A stretch of DNA of 64,000 nucleotides from contig VNWV01000003.1 of the NCBI GenBank assembly GCA_009801085.1, positions 744,001 to 808,000 on the forward strand. The letters are read 5' to 3'. Of this stretch, positions 1 to 10,411 are shown one piece after another. The position numbers and the translations under genes were made by a program. The notes beneath the pieces were generated by a model. The model made no database searches. It worked only from the letters and a program-made list of their open reading frames with translations, and was not told the DNA's origin. Each line of letters begins with the position of its first letter. Within the stretch, counting starts at the first letter, position 1. This DNA comes from Lasiodiplodia sp. COLG20 (Eukaryota; Ascomycota; Dothideomycetes; Botryosphaeriales; Botryosphaeriaceae).

Positions 1-708
1 CGCACACCGCTCTCCTACGCCGCACAATTCGGACACTACAAGATAGTCGAGCTGCTTACCAGCCTTTCCGCTGTGAACCCCGACCGAAAAGACAAGTTAA
101 GTAACACCCCGCTTATTCTAGCGGCACAAAACGGCCACGTCGACGTAGTCAAACTCCTGATAGAGCTCGGCCCAGAAAAGGTCAACGCCAACCGCACGAA
201 TGTCTCCGGACGGACCGCGTTGCAAGAAGCCGTGTTCCACAACCGCTTGGAAGCCGTGGAAGCGCTGGTAGCCTACCCACCGGACAGAGTAGACTTCAAC
301 GTCTGCACGGAGACGTTCACGCAGACAGCTCTGGCATACGCGGCGGAAAAAGGCCTCGAAGATATCGCTCGAGCACTTGTGAGCCTTGGGCCCGGGAGGG
401 TCGATCTCGATGCCAGGGGCTGGCGCGATGCGACGCCGCTTCTGTGTGCAGCGAGGGAAGGGCATGTTGGCGTTGTCAAACTGCTTACTGACTACGCGCA
501 AGAGGTCGTGGATGTGAATGCGGTCGACGTGGATGGGTGTACGCCCTTGATATGCGCCGTCCAAAATGAGCACTACGAGACGGCTGAGTTTCTGGTTGGG
601 CTTGGCGATAGAGTGGATGCTGATATTGCTGATGTGCGTGGATTTACCGCTCGGGGTTATGCTTCTCGGCGAGGGGTGAGGTTTGAGAAGCTCCTGCCTG
701 AAACTTAG
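1..708 (+). CDS. Ankyrin-repeat protein, 3' part (5' end outside window)
   Basis: The frame is open from base 1, so the gene begins left of the window; the GTG at 73 is only an internal codon. About 235 residues are visible and nearly all of them form ankyrin repeats, roughly six units of about 33-38 residues, with recognisable TPLSYAAQFGH, TPLILAAQNGHVDVVKLL and TPLLCAAREGHVGVVKLL cores. Ankyrin repeats bind other proteins; no enzymatic domain is visible. The last repeat is weaker and is followed by a short tail and TAG at 706-708. In fungi such arrays often form the C-terminus of NLR-like or F-box proteins, but the deciding N-terminus is not here. The repeat call is firm; the role is unknown. 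Confidence 0.85.
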   Translation, partial: RTPLSYAAQFGHYKIVELLTSLSAVNPDRKDKLSNTPLILAAQNGHVDVVKLLIELGPEKVNANRTNVSGRTALQEAVFHNRLEAVEALVAYPPDRVDFNVCTETFTQTALAYAAEKGLEDIARALVSLGPGRVDLDARGWRDATPLLCAAREGHVGVVKLLTDYAQEVVDVNAVDVDGCTPLICAVQNEHYETAEFLVGLGDRVDADIADVRGFTARGYASRRGVRFEKLLPET

Positions 709-3700
709 CTTTCATAATCGCTTCATGGTCGCGCATACTGACTGGACTACTCTCGGCTCTGTATAGAGTACTTCTTTGAATAAGAATGATTGCTTGGTTC
801 TTGTAGAAGTTTCTTCCTTCGACATTATCTTTCTCACTTCCAGATCTGTATCCTGGCAAGCGTTATACCCTTTCCCCATATGTTCAGCCTTCCGTAGTTA
901 CCTTTTCAGCTGGATATGCCGATGCCGGTCTCTCCGACCCTCACGGATCCCAGAAGCGTGAGGTAGAGTATACTGCCAAGTACTTCTGAGACTAGAGGGA
1001 CAGCCAGTGCCGCGTCCGCCCGGATGCAAACACGGCCCATTCGCCCTTCCTATCGTTGCACGCGGAGACGATATTTTGTCCGCCGCTGTACACGTGAGCG
1101 AGGAATGCCAGGTGATCCGCAGCCGCCGGTGATCTTTTGTCAGTCGCCCTACTCCATCACGAGGCAGATGAGCAGACGAAGACTTTGCGCATGACGATCC
1201 TGCGCCCCGACTGTATATAAGATGCTCCCGATTGCTCTGAGCATTCTTCTTTATGTCACTGAAGCTTGAACTGAGGACCGAAGATCTATTCATGCTCAGT
1301 GAGCAGACTTTGCGGTTCTCTAGCTCAAAAGATTTATTTGCACTCCCTGCTGTTCCGCGGCGGGTGCTAGAGCAAGGAAGTACATCCATGTACGTCATTT
1401 TAGATCCATACTTTATGTGCGTGTGTTGCCGAGCTCCAGCAACGTCTTTGAACGATGAAGCTCAGCAATGCAAGCACATACCGCTATGCAGCATTGTTGA
1501 AAGTTACAAGAAGGTAGGCTGGTACCCTTGGGAAAGAGAAAGAATGTGAAAGGCAGCGATCAATAGCTCAACCGGAACAGAGCCAAGCAGTGTCTGCTTG
1601 GAATCCGCGTCGAAAAGGCAGTGACTGGTCTTTGGCCTCATACACTGCTTCTCAAGGATCTCAGTGGAGTCTACGGAGGGTGGCAGCTTTTTAAGGTGCC
1701 GTAGAGACGAGATTTCCCAAGCCACCCGGTGATGTCCCCCGCGTGCTCGATGTCAAGTGACGGAAATTCGAGAACGGAATGTGGCTTTCGGAGCTTGTGC
1801 TCCGTCATCGGCTGTGAAAAGAAGATATAAAGAAACACCCGGGGCGAGTTTGGCGTCCTCCCATCAATGCAGCGGGCGTGTTGAATGCACGACACTGCAA
1901 CTTAGAGCTCACCGATATGACTCTGGCGCTCTGTCGGGAGTTTTTGTGCCACTTCTCGTGAGTCTTTAACCTATTTGCTGTTGTCATAGAATGCGTTTTC
2001 TTGATGCTGCTCAGCACAGAGAGGTGATGATGAACATCAGTACAAGTACTTGAAAGTGCCCTGGCGCAATTCCCCGAGATCCTGGATGCGGAAACCAGTG
2101 TTCCTAAGAAGTTGGAGAACGGAATGAAAATGAAGACGGCAGGAGAAGTGCCGCAACGCTTTAGGTTCTGGCCCTCACAGAGCTAGAGACAGTTCCTATT
2201 GCGGGTGCTTCAATTGTCTGCACCAACGCGCTCAGATGAGCTTTCCGTCGCTTGCATGGAGGAGAGCCCGCAAGCTCATAGTTTTTTTTATGAAGCGAGA
2301 AAGCCTCCCCTACATGAGCTCAGGTGTCAAGGCTTGTCCCGTGATGAGCTTGATGATGCCATGGAAGGATGTGTCATGGCACATGCTCCGATTTGCCGTT
2401 GTTCTCTCTTATTCATATATAAACTGAAACACCTCGCGTTAAGCTACTTCTCGAACCCCATCTGCTCTTTTGCTCATGGAAAGCTGGGGATGCCATTACT
2501 GTTTTCGTCAGTACTGGTGAGCCTCCACAGCTGGCTGGATCGCTTTACTTGCGGGCTTGCGGCTCTTTGTGAAGTTTCGCAACTCTGAGCTCACCTGGGC
2601 AGCTACTTGAGACCAGACACCATGCAGATCATCATGAAATGGCGATGATGATGGTCTGCCGCAGGATGACGAGCTGACGAGCTCTTCCATCACTTTCGAA
2701 TGGTAGCGCCAGATACGCTCATCACGCCGAGCAGTCTGTTGGCGACACGACGGAGCCGAGAGCGGCGGAACGCGCCAACCCAGTATTAAAACAGGCTCTT
2801 GACGAGAAAGTCAGCTAGCTTCACTTAGACCAGCTCGTTGGCGTCTATGGCGCTGTGGATTTGCATCGACGAAAATCGGAATGAAGAGTTCTTAAGATAC
2901 TCCGTCTTGAGAGGACTGCACGTCCGCCTGGCAGCTGCCATTCCGCGTCTCATATGGCCCGTTCAAGGGAAAGCTTGGCTGTCAGAGCACGTGCGCTGGA
3001 ACCTATGTGGCTTTATAAAAAGAGGGCATCTGTCTCGGCCAATCCCTTGAAGACATCATCAGATCGAACCATGTCCGTGGCGAAGGAATGACAACATCAG
3101 GCACTCCGGTGTCTTTTTCCATGGAATGTAGTAGTGGCCACTTTTCCCGTCCCGGCTTTTGGTTTTCTCCAGCCGTTATCGCCTCCACGATATCAAACAC
3201 CAAGAAGTGAATTTGATGATGGGTTGCAGCAGTCACCATTCAGTGATGCAGTTCATTATAACCTGATGCTGATCTAAACCTCTGTGATGAGATCCTGAAG
3301 TGCAAAAGGATCGCGGGGCGGAATGCGGAGATGTCTATCGAAGGACAACGCAAGGCCCAAGGCCAGTGAACATCGTCGTTTTCGTCAACTATGGCGTCTT
3401 GTTTGCCACCTCTGCTTTGTCGAAAACAGCACTAGAACCTGTTGGTCTTTTATAAGACGTTCAAGAAGTCACAAACACGTGGAAGAGGGACGTACTCACC
3501 ACGTTCCCCCAAGCCAGGGCGGCCTCACAGCCAGCCCTGCAGACTCAACTCCGGCGCACAGGCAGCCGAGCACGCCATGCCGCTCGGCACGAGAGCAACA
3601 ATAACGCATTACAACAACAGTTGGTGCCAAGTGCCAGGTGACGACGGGCGCAAGGGTCATTGTGGGCCAGCCAAATTTCTTTTCCCATTCAGATCCTTCC

Positions 3701-4729
3701 GCTCGCTTGTAGTCGAATCCAACACGAGAGTGTGTGCCTGCGTATTTTCTATTCGCAGGAGAAGACGGGACCGCTCCCCCACCCAACGTGTTCCTGCCGT
3801 GGAGCTTGAAGTCTGTTGGAGAGGATCAGGAATCTACTCCGACACACACGCATCCGAAAAGAGTGAATGCACTCTCCCCTTCTGTCGCGGCATGCCCGAA
3901 AATATGCAGACCCCCCTTCGCCGCGCCGGCTTCGTGTATCAAGACGCGATAACACTTGTTGTCGAGGCTGACAGCAGGCACCTTTCTTTCAGCCGCGTGG
4001 ATCGAAAATCAGGCGAGAGTGAGAGGGAGAATAAGCCGCAAGCGGGGTTTTTGCAGGCAGCGAAAGAGGCAAGTGGGGGAGAGGGACGGGAGAGGATGAA
4101 CTCATGCAAGTCGCCAGGCTCCTGCCGCGACCGAGTGACGCGGCTGAATAACGTCAACACGCAGCAGGGAGTGTCAGCAGGCAGCAGAGACGGAAATAAT
4201 TGGAAGGGTCCAGAACCGGCTGTTTTTCTTCGAAGCAACGTGACGTCTGAGCACATATTATCCCTGCGATAGTGTGTTTTCCCCGACCACTCTCGTTGCG
4301 AGAGATAATGCAAGAGGCCTCGTGAGGCCGAGGTAAGGAGTAAAAGAAAAAGCTACTACCATTCCCTATACTCAGCCTGACTTTACTATGCAACAACCGT
4401 TAAGACAAAAAACGAAAACATGAGGTATATGTATGTCGTGAATCGGGGGAATAGATCGTGACCATAGAGAAAGGAAAAGGCGCGGCAATAAACAGCTCGC
4501 GATAAGTCATCATAAACCCAAGACCCCAGACACCGCCAGAACCCATCCGTCCAATCTCACCATCCATCTCCGTCAAACCAAATTACGGAATGTATGGAAA
4601 GGAGGGACTGGGTATCCGAAAATCCAACCAGAGAGGAGAAAGAAAACAAAGGAAAACCGGAATCGTGTCCTATTATGCTGTAGAACTCCAGTTAAAACAA
4701 AACCAAATTCAAGGTCGTAACGTCATTCA
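709..4729. other. Long intergenic region without a supportable gene
   Basis: About 4 kb between the ankyrin gene and the 3' end of the coiled-coil gene. No open frame here has a recognisable domain or convincing splice partners. What stands out is a series of TATA-like elements at 1214-1220, 1825-1831, 2416-2423, 3014-3020 and 3451-3456. CGGAATG also recurs at 1775, 2120, 2877 and 3319. The right end (about 4400-4729) probably contains the 3' UTR of the next gene. Confidence 0.6.
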
Positions 4730-6373
4730 TCAAGCCAACCACAGCGTCCTCTTAGGGCTGCTGGCCGAGCGAATCCTCATCGGGCTCTTGCTCTTGCTCC
4801 GCTTGCGCACCCACGCGTACTCAGGCTTGCCATCGCGGTCGCGACGTTCCTGGATGAGCAAGCGTGTCTCAGTTGTCTTGGTGCGGAGGCGCTTCGTGTG
4901 CTCAAACAGGATATCCGTCTCACGAGGGTCCATCTCGCGGAGGATGATGATGTAGTCGGTGTCGGTCTGTTGCGTTCGATCTCGGTTAGAATGTTTCTTG
5001 TTACTGCTGTAGTACGGACGTGAACTTACCCTATCCCACTCCCACGGCAGGCCGTAGTACGTTAGCGTCTCGACGGCGAGGTGATCGCGGTGTACCTTGA
5101 CGTATGTCGGTTTGTGAGAGTGATGATGGTGGTGATGCTGCTCGATCGGGTTGGCCGGGCTGAGGCCGACGGGCAGCTCGTGGGCCTTCTCGGGCTTGAT
5201 CATGGCCTGGATCTGGTTCTCCTGGAAGCCGAACTGGGAGAGGCGTTTGCGCATGTCGGCCTCGAACTCCTCTTCCTTCTTCTTCTTCTCCGCCGCCGCC
5301 TTCTCCTGCTTCTCCTTCTGCTTGCGCTCAAACTCTTCCCATTCCGCCTTCTCCTTCTTCTTCTTTTCCTCCTCCTGCTGCTTCAGCCGCGCGATGAGCG
5401 CCTGCTCCTGCTCGTGCTTCTTCTTCATATCATCCATCTTCTTCTTCTCAAACTCAGCGATGATGCGCTTGCGCTCTTCCTCCGCCTCCTTCGCCTCCTT
5501 CTCCATCTTCAACCTGTACTCCTCGGCCGCCGCCTTCTTGGCCGCGGCCTCCTTAGCAGCTCGCTCCTTCTCCTCCTGCACCGCGCGCTTCTTGAGCTCC
5601 TTGATCTCTTCTTCCTCCTTCTGGCGCTTGCGCTCGTCCTCTAGCCGCTTGCGCTCGTACTTCTCGCGGATGCGCTCCTCCTCGCGCTTCAGTCGCTCCT
5701 CCTCGTCGTCGCGCTCCTGCTTGTCCTTGAGCATCTTGAGCTTCAGCCGCTTCTGGAACAGCGCCTCCTCCTCCTCGCGCTCCTGCTGCTGCCGCATGTA
5801 CTTGAGCTCCATGTCCTTGCGCAGGAACTCCTCCTGCTGCTCGCGCTGCAGTCGCGCCTCCATCTCGCGCGCCCGCTCCTCACTCAGCGCCAGCTGCACC
5901 GCGCGGTAGTCCGGGCTGGGCGATGCGGCGGCCGGAGGCACGGGAGCGCCGAAGTGATCGTGGTGGTGGAAGTGTTCAGCGAAGCCTGGGCGACCGCGCG
6001 ACCTCGACCGCGCCTGGATGCGGAACGGCGCATCGTCCTCGAGCGCCCACTCGTCGTCGAGCACGAGGGGGCGGCCGCGAGGAGAGGCGCTCGGCGTGCG
6101 CTGCGATGCGCGCGCGTCCATGCGCGGGTGCATATCCTGGTCGATATTGTTGTATATGTGGATGTTCGGAGTGCCTGCGCCGCGAGGACTGCCGCGCGAT
6201 CCGGTAGAGTGAGAGCGATGGATGCCGCTTGCGTACCGATGGTGAGCGGCGCCGGGATCGAGAAGTCCTCCGCTATGGCGGAAGGGATCGCGGGCTATGC
6301 CTCCAGGCGGTACGTGTCGAGCGCCGTAGCGCTCGTCCGAGTAGTAATACTCATCGTCCCAAGCCCGCGGCAT
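4730..6373 (-). CDS. Fungal coiled-coil protein with DUF8035-like C-terminus
   Basis: Predicted 526 residues from ATG 6371-6373 (MPRAWDDEYYYSDERY); the frame is open further upstream, but that stretch looks like 5' leader. One intron, 4967-5029 (63 nt, GTAAGT...ACAG with a CTAAC branch), is a multiple of three and free of stops. The N-terminus is Gly/Ser/Arg-rich and disordered. Residues of roughly 155-390 form an extreme Glu/Lys/Arg-rich coiled coil, followed by a His cluster (HHHHHH near residue 413). The C-terminal block contains the conserved ETLTYYGLPWEWDR and DYIIILREMDPRETDILFEH, which I associate with a fungal domain of unknown function (DUF8035). Function unknown; a structural or scaffolding role is only a guess. 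The coding strand is rich in GAG/AAG, which explains long antisense open frames opposite it. Confidence 0.85.
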   Translation of the reverse strand: MPRAWDDEYYYSDERYGARHVPPGGIARDPFRHSGGLLDPGAAHHRYASGIHRSHSTGSRGSPRGAGTPNIHIYNNIDQDMHPRMDARASQRTPSASPRGRPLVLDDEWALEDDAPFRIQARSRSRGRPGFAEHFHHHDHFGAPVPPAAASPSPDYRAVQLALSEERAREMEARLQREQQEEFLRKDMELKYMRQQQEREEEEALFQKRLKLKMLKDKQERDDEEERLKREEERIREKYERKRLEDERKRQKEEEEIKELKKRAVQEEKERAAKEAAAKKAAAEEYRLKMEKEAKEAEEERKRIIAEFEKKKMDDMKKKHEQEQALIARLKQQEEEKKKKEKAEWEEFERKQKEKQEKAAAEKKKKEEEFEADMRKRLSQFGFQENQIQAMIKPEKAHELPVGLSPANPIEQHHHHHHSHKPTYVKVHRDHLAVETLTYYGLPWEWDRVSSRPYYSSNKKHSNRDRTQQTDTDYIIILREMDPRETDILFEHTKRLRTKTTETRLLIQERRDRDGKPEYAWVRKRSKSKSPMRIRSASSPKRTLWLA

Positions 6374-7600
6374 GGTGATTGAAGTCACAGGGGGGTGCGG
6401 TTGCCTTGCTGCAGGTACGGAGTATTTTCTGTGGGAGTAGAGAAAAGTAGGCAGGTGTGATGCCAAAGACAGACAACGGTGCGGAAGGGTAGTGGGAAGG
6501 AATAGCGCGAACGCAACGGTTGATGGCAACTAGGCGACAGCGGCGCGCTGAGTGGGGCCAGGGCAGGTAGCAAACAGGCAGCAGAGCGGGTGTGAGAGGC
6601 AAGTCGGCTGTGGTGGTAACTGAAATGGGTCACACGCCTGGGAAGCGAGCACGGCGTGACGCGCGCAACTGATGCTGGGGAGGGGTGCGAGGGAACGAGG
6701 CGAGACAGAGAATATGAAAGCCAGCTGACTCGGGTGGCTTTTCTCTAACTCCGTGAGCTGAAGTACTAGGCTGTGGAAGCCTTGGGGGCTGAAAAGCAGC
6801 AGCAGTGCTTTTATCATCGACGCTCACCCAGTGGAAGCTTGGGCCAACCGCGAACGTGCAGGCCCGACCAAAAGGCTGAGCTTGCCGCTGCCCTGGCCTT
6901 GGTGCCAACAGCCGCGGCGGCACCCGGATCATGGCACGCATGATGTGCGTTTGACATGTAGTAAGCTGTGGGCTTTTGCGCTGAATCGGGTGCTGACGGG
7001 CGGCGGCGCGGGGCAGAGGCTGGGAGTAGACGCCACCAACATCCTCCGCTAGCGGCCTTTGGAAATCGGCTTTATCGTCGCGCGGCTCTTCGCACTTGCA
7101 TCCCGCTTTTGCAGCACAAAGCTTGCCGACCTGCATGTTTCGGGAAGCCTAGTGTTGTTTCGCAAGCCGCCGTCTATCTGCACCATTAGCTTAGCACTCT
7201 TCCATCCACTTCTGCCACGCTGCGGTTCACTGAAACTCAAAGGAAGACTCATCATCGCTGGATGCTATTATTACTACTTCCCTGCTGAAGGCCTGGCCCG
7301 GGCCTAGCGTCGTCAACCCCGCCACCCATTAAGGCGGCAGCAAGCCCGCCGTCAGTTAGCCGTGGGGGCCAGAAGCGGCAGGCTCATGAGTTGCACCAAT
7401 CTGCAAAATCCCATCTTTCGTCCGTTGCAGAGATACAAATTGACGCGTGGAAAATAGTGGGCCGCTCGTCTCGGGTTCGCCTTCGCGGCTATACATCCAA
7501 TCCTTTTTCTTAATACGAATGCCGCCCGTGGTGCTGAGGGCGGCACAGTCTGCTCTACCCGCGCCGCCCCCTGGATGTTTCGTTTCTTTTTTTTCTTTGC
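6374..7600. other. Intergenic: 5' region of coiled-coil gene and 3' flank of prefoldin gene
   Basis: Upstream (promoter and leader) region of the minus-strand coiled-coil gene plus the 3' flank of the prefoldin gene. Several short open frames exist on both strands, but none has a protein signature. I see no RNA gene. Confidence 0.5.
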
Positions 7601-8084
7601 TCATTTGGGTCCAGTCTTGAATAGCTGCTCGAGGTTGTCGCGGCTATTCTTGTACGTCGTCTCCAAGTAGTGGAGCTTCTTCTCCAGGTTGGACGTGTCC
7701 GACTTCAACTCTTCGCTCTCCGAAGCCAGACGCTTCTTCACATCCTCCACCGGGCTCCACACGAACCTGAGGGAAACGTGTGAACATCACGAAAACGTGG
7801 CAAATAATATTAAAGGGGCAAATGTGCTTACATTTTGCCCACGCCCTCGTAGACATTCGTATCCTTCGGCAGCGAGTCAACCTCGCTGGAGGTAAGCTGC
7901 AGCATGCGCTGCTCGCGGGCCTTGGCCGTCATCTGGGCCTTGACGATGGTGATTTGTTGCTGGGAGAAGGCAGCCTTCTGCTCAATCTCCTGCAGAAGCT
8001 TGGCGGGGGTTAGACAGGTCGGTGTCGGTGAAGGTCCGCATTCGGCGGGCTCACCTTCTGCAGGGCCTCGTTGGGAATGGACAT
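7601..8084 (-). CDS. PFD1: Prefoldin subunit 1
   Basis: Three exons: 8055-8084, 7832-7998 and 7601-7766, coding 120 residues. Introns are 7999-8054 (56 nt) and 7767-7831 (65 nt, GTAAGC...CTCAG). The protein begins MSIPNEALQKLLQEIE and contains QQQITIVKAQMTAK, the LPKDTNVYEGVGKMF beta-hairpin segment and a C-terminal helix, all typical of the beta-class prefoldin subunit 1. Prefoldin is a cytosolic hexamer that delivers nascent actin and tubulin to the CCT chaperonin. The first acceptor is ambiguous: CCAAG at 7999 restores the family's QKLLQEIE junction, while a CTGCAG nine bases on would drop three residues. The gene is divergent from the ceramidase gene, 486 nt away. Confidence 0.92.
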
Positions 8085-8570
8085 GATTGAGTGCGGGGCG
8101 CGGGGTGCGGGCTGACGCGGAGCTGAGGCGCTGGAGGGACAGGTCGCGCGGTCGCGGAGAGAGCTCAGGCGGGTGGAATTACACTCGGGCCGAGCTGCAG
8201 ATGGGCGGCGGTGGTGTGGAGTCGCGACGGCGCTCTCATCAGTGCGCGCAGCTCCCGCCGCCAAGGCGCGTCGCCGCGGGCAGTCGCGCCAAGGCGATGA
8301 TGACGGCACGCATCGCGCCTGCCCGCCGCGACGGAACAGCCACCAAGACCGCGAGCTAGGTTCGTTTTGCGCGCCTGTGAGGCTCCGGGGCACGCGCGTC
8401 CGCTGAGAACAGAAGAATCTCTGCTCCCGCACGACGATGACAAATGTCGCTCTCCGTATAGTCCACATCGCCTAGGTATCCGCCACATCCGCGGTCCACT
8501 GCAGCTTTCTGCCTCAACCCCTCCTCAGTCCCAGACGCCGATCGTTTGCTCCCCAGATTGCTGTGCAACA
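8085..8570. promoter_or_regulatory. Bidirectional promoter region, prefoldin / alkaline ceramidase
   Basis: 486 nt separate the two divergent start codons. The sequence is GC-rich with no TATA box that I can point to. The boundaries are simply the two ATGs; no individual factor site is claimed. Confidence 0.55.
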
Positions 8571-9908
8571 ATGCCCGACTGGCTTCCCTCCTTCCCCTAT
8601 CCGAGCCCGCAAGATGGCTTCTGGAGCCCGGTCACAAGCACGCTCAACTGGTGCGAGGAGGCAAGCAACCTTACCCACGCAGCAGCTCTCAGTAGGCCTG
8701 CTATTCGCCGGAGCTGCAGTCCTATGCCAGTGCGAAACGATGCAGCAACAAAATATGCAAAGTGCACTTGAAAGACGACCCCAGTTTCGCGAATGGCACT
8801 GCCCCGCTGTTGCAAGCCGAACAACAACGCAACGCCGTGCAACTCTGTAGCTAACAACCCTTCGCGCGACAGGACTACTACGCAACCGTCTACGCCGCCG
8901 AGATCATCAACACGCTGACGAACCTGCTCTTCATCTACTTGGCCTTCAAGGGCATCAACAACTGCCTGCGCAACGACCATGACGGCATCTTCCTCGTCAC
9001 CTTTGTCGGCTACCTCATCGTCGGCACGGGCAGCTTCCTCTTCCACAGCACCCTCAAGTACCCCATGCAGCTGGTCGACGAGCTGTCCATGATCTACACG
9101 ACCTGCCTCATGTTCTACGCCACCTTCTCCTACGGCCGCTCGCGCCTCTACGCCCAGGCCCTCGGCGTCTTCCTCGTCGCCCTCGCCGCCTTCATCACCG
9201 GCTACTACCACTACCTGCAGGACCCGGTCTTCCACCAGAACATGTACGCCCTGCTGACCGCCATCGTCCTGCTGCGCAGCATGTATATCATGGAGGTGCG
9301 CCTGCGCCCCAAGCTCAAGAGAAAGGAGAAGGCGGCGGGGAAGGCGGCGACCGAGACGAACGGCAGCGCCAAGGCCTCGTCGCTGCCCCCCGCCGAGGAG
9401 CAGAAGCGCAGGGACGCGCGTGACACTGAGATTCTGCGGAGTATGTGGATTATGATTGGGTCCGGCCTGAGCATCTTCCTCGGCGGCTTCGCTATCTGGA
9501 CTCTTGACAACGAGTTCTGCGGCACCCTTCGCCGCTGGAGGAGGGACGTCGGCTTGCCGTGGGGCATCTTCCTGGAAGGCCACGGTTGGTGGTAAGTGCT
9601 TCCCCTCCCCGGGCCAGCTGTTCGGGCTTCGCTCGGTCGTTGGTTTTTTTTTTTTTTTTTTTCACTTGCGAGTATCGTACGAGAAGCGTGCGGATACAGG
9701 CCAGCTAACTGCTTACAGGCACCTCATGACCGGTATTGGTGCCTACTTTTACATCGTGTGGGGCGTCTGGCTTCGTCACTGCCTGAACGGCAGGCAGGAC
9801 GAGTACGAGCTTGTCTGGCCGAGCTACTTCCACATGCCGCTCGTCGTTAAGACGGATAAACCTTACCAGCTTAACGGCAGCGCTAAGGGCGGCAAGAAGC
9901 ACTTGTAA
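8571..9908 (+). CDS. Alkaline ceramidase (YPC1/YDC1/ACER family)
   Basis: Three exons: 8571-8660, 8873-9591 and 9719-9908, 332 residues. An integral ER/Golgi membrane enzyme expected to hydrolyse (phyto/dihydro)ceramide to sphingoid base and fatty acid. The family residues are all present: the N-terminal WCEEDY motif, S84, H88 and D99 (SFLFHSTL...VDE) and the HxxxH pair H267/H271 (GHGWWH). H88-D99 and H267-H271 match the spacing of the zinc site in human ACER3 (H81, D92, H217, H221). Several hydrophobic segments fit the seven-helix fold; a charged Lys/Ala-rich loop lies around residues 180-210. Intron 1 (8661-8872) has a GC donor (GAG/GCAAGC) and ends CGACAG; it is required to join WCEE to DYY. 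Intron 2 (9592-9718) carries a 19-base T run and splits the Trp codon just before H271. Confidence 0.95.
9644..9662 (+). repeat. Homopolymer T19 tract in ceramidase intron 2
   Basis: Nineteen consecutive T between donor GTAAGT at 9592 and acceptor TTACAG at 9718. It may vary in length between reads or isolates; it does not touch coding sequence. Confidence 0.9.
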
Positions 9909-9924
9909 AGAGTGCGTCGGTTCA

Positions 9925-9930
9925 AATAAA
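9925..9930 (+). terminator. Polyadenylation signal AATAAA of the ceramidase gene
   Basis: A perfect AATAAA lies 17 nt after the TAA stop at 9906-9908. Fungal poly(A) signals are loose, but position and sequence fit. The region up to 10411 separates two convergent genes. Confidence 0.5.
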
Positions 9931-10411
9931 TTGGATTCTACTGGCATGCATTACTAAGGTTGATCTGGGTGTTGAAGAGAAAAACAATGCTTTATTGGGG
10001 ACGAACAGGATATATTGGATTTTCATAGGAGAGTTCAACATGTGCTTTATGAAAGCTAAAAGAGTAAGACGTTGGCAGGCAGCATCATTTAAGGCGCACA
10101 ATATAGATAAAGAGCTAGACCAAGGCCCTTTCAATCTAAAAATTTTTGCTTTACTAGATCCTGAACGCCAAGTCCCATGTGAATTCACTGGAGAGTAACT
10201 AGCGCTAAATTTGTTGCGCTCACGGAGTTAGTAGTAATGTACAGAGATGCACATGCCTTTAAAAAGCAAGCGGTGATCCAGCACGGCAAAAACCCATCCA
10301 CAGAACCCTTGTCCGCCCAGAGTTGGTTTCCAAAAAAACGCCGTATCCCCATTTCCTTCCCTCCACGTCCGTTTCTCACCATGAAAATATGCTGTTTGGC
10401 CTCGACCATGC
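9931..10411. other. Convergent intergenic region (ceramidase / carrier)
   Basis: AT-richer spacer between the 3' ends of the ceramidase (+) and carrier (-) genes. It should hold both 3' UTRs. I see no gene or repeat in it. Confidence 0.5.

Noticed and set aside
1253..1549. 98-codon frame just after a TATA box (MSLKLELRTEDLF...)
   Set aside because: The TATA-to-ATG distance is only about 36 nt, there is no domain or signal peptide, and there is no independent support.
3442..4272. 276-codon plus-strand open frame
   Set aside because: No domain, Arg/Ser/Thr-rich mixed composition and overlapping frames of similar length on both strands; looks like chance in GC-rich DNA.
5151..5909. Long Ser/Phe/Leu-rich plus-strand frames opposite the coiled-coil gene
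   Set aside because: Mirror images of GAG/AAG-rich coding sequence on the other strand.
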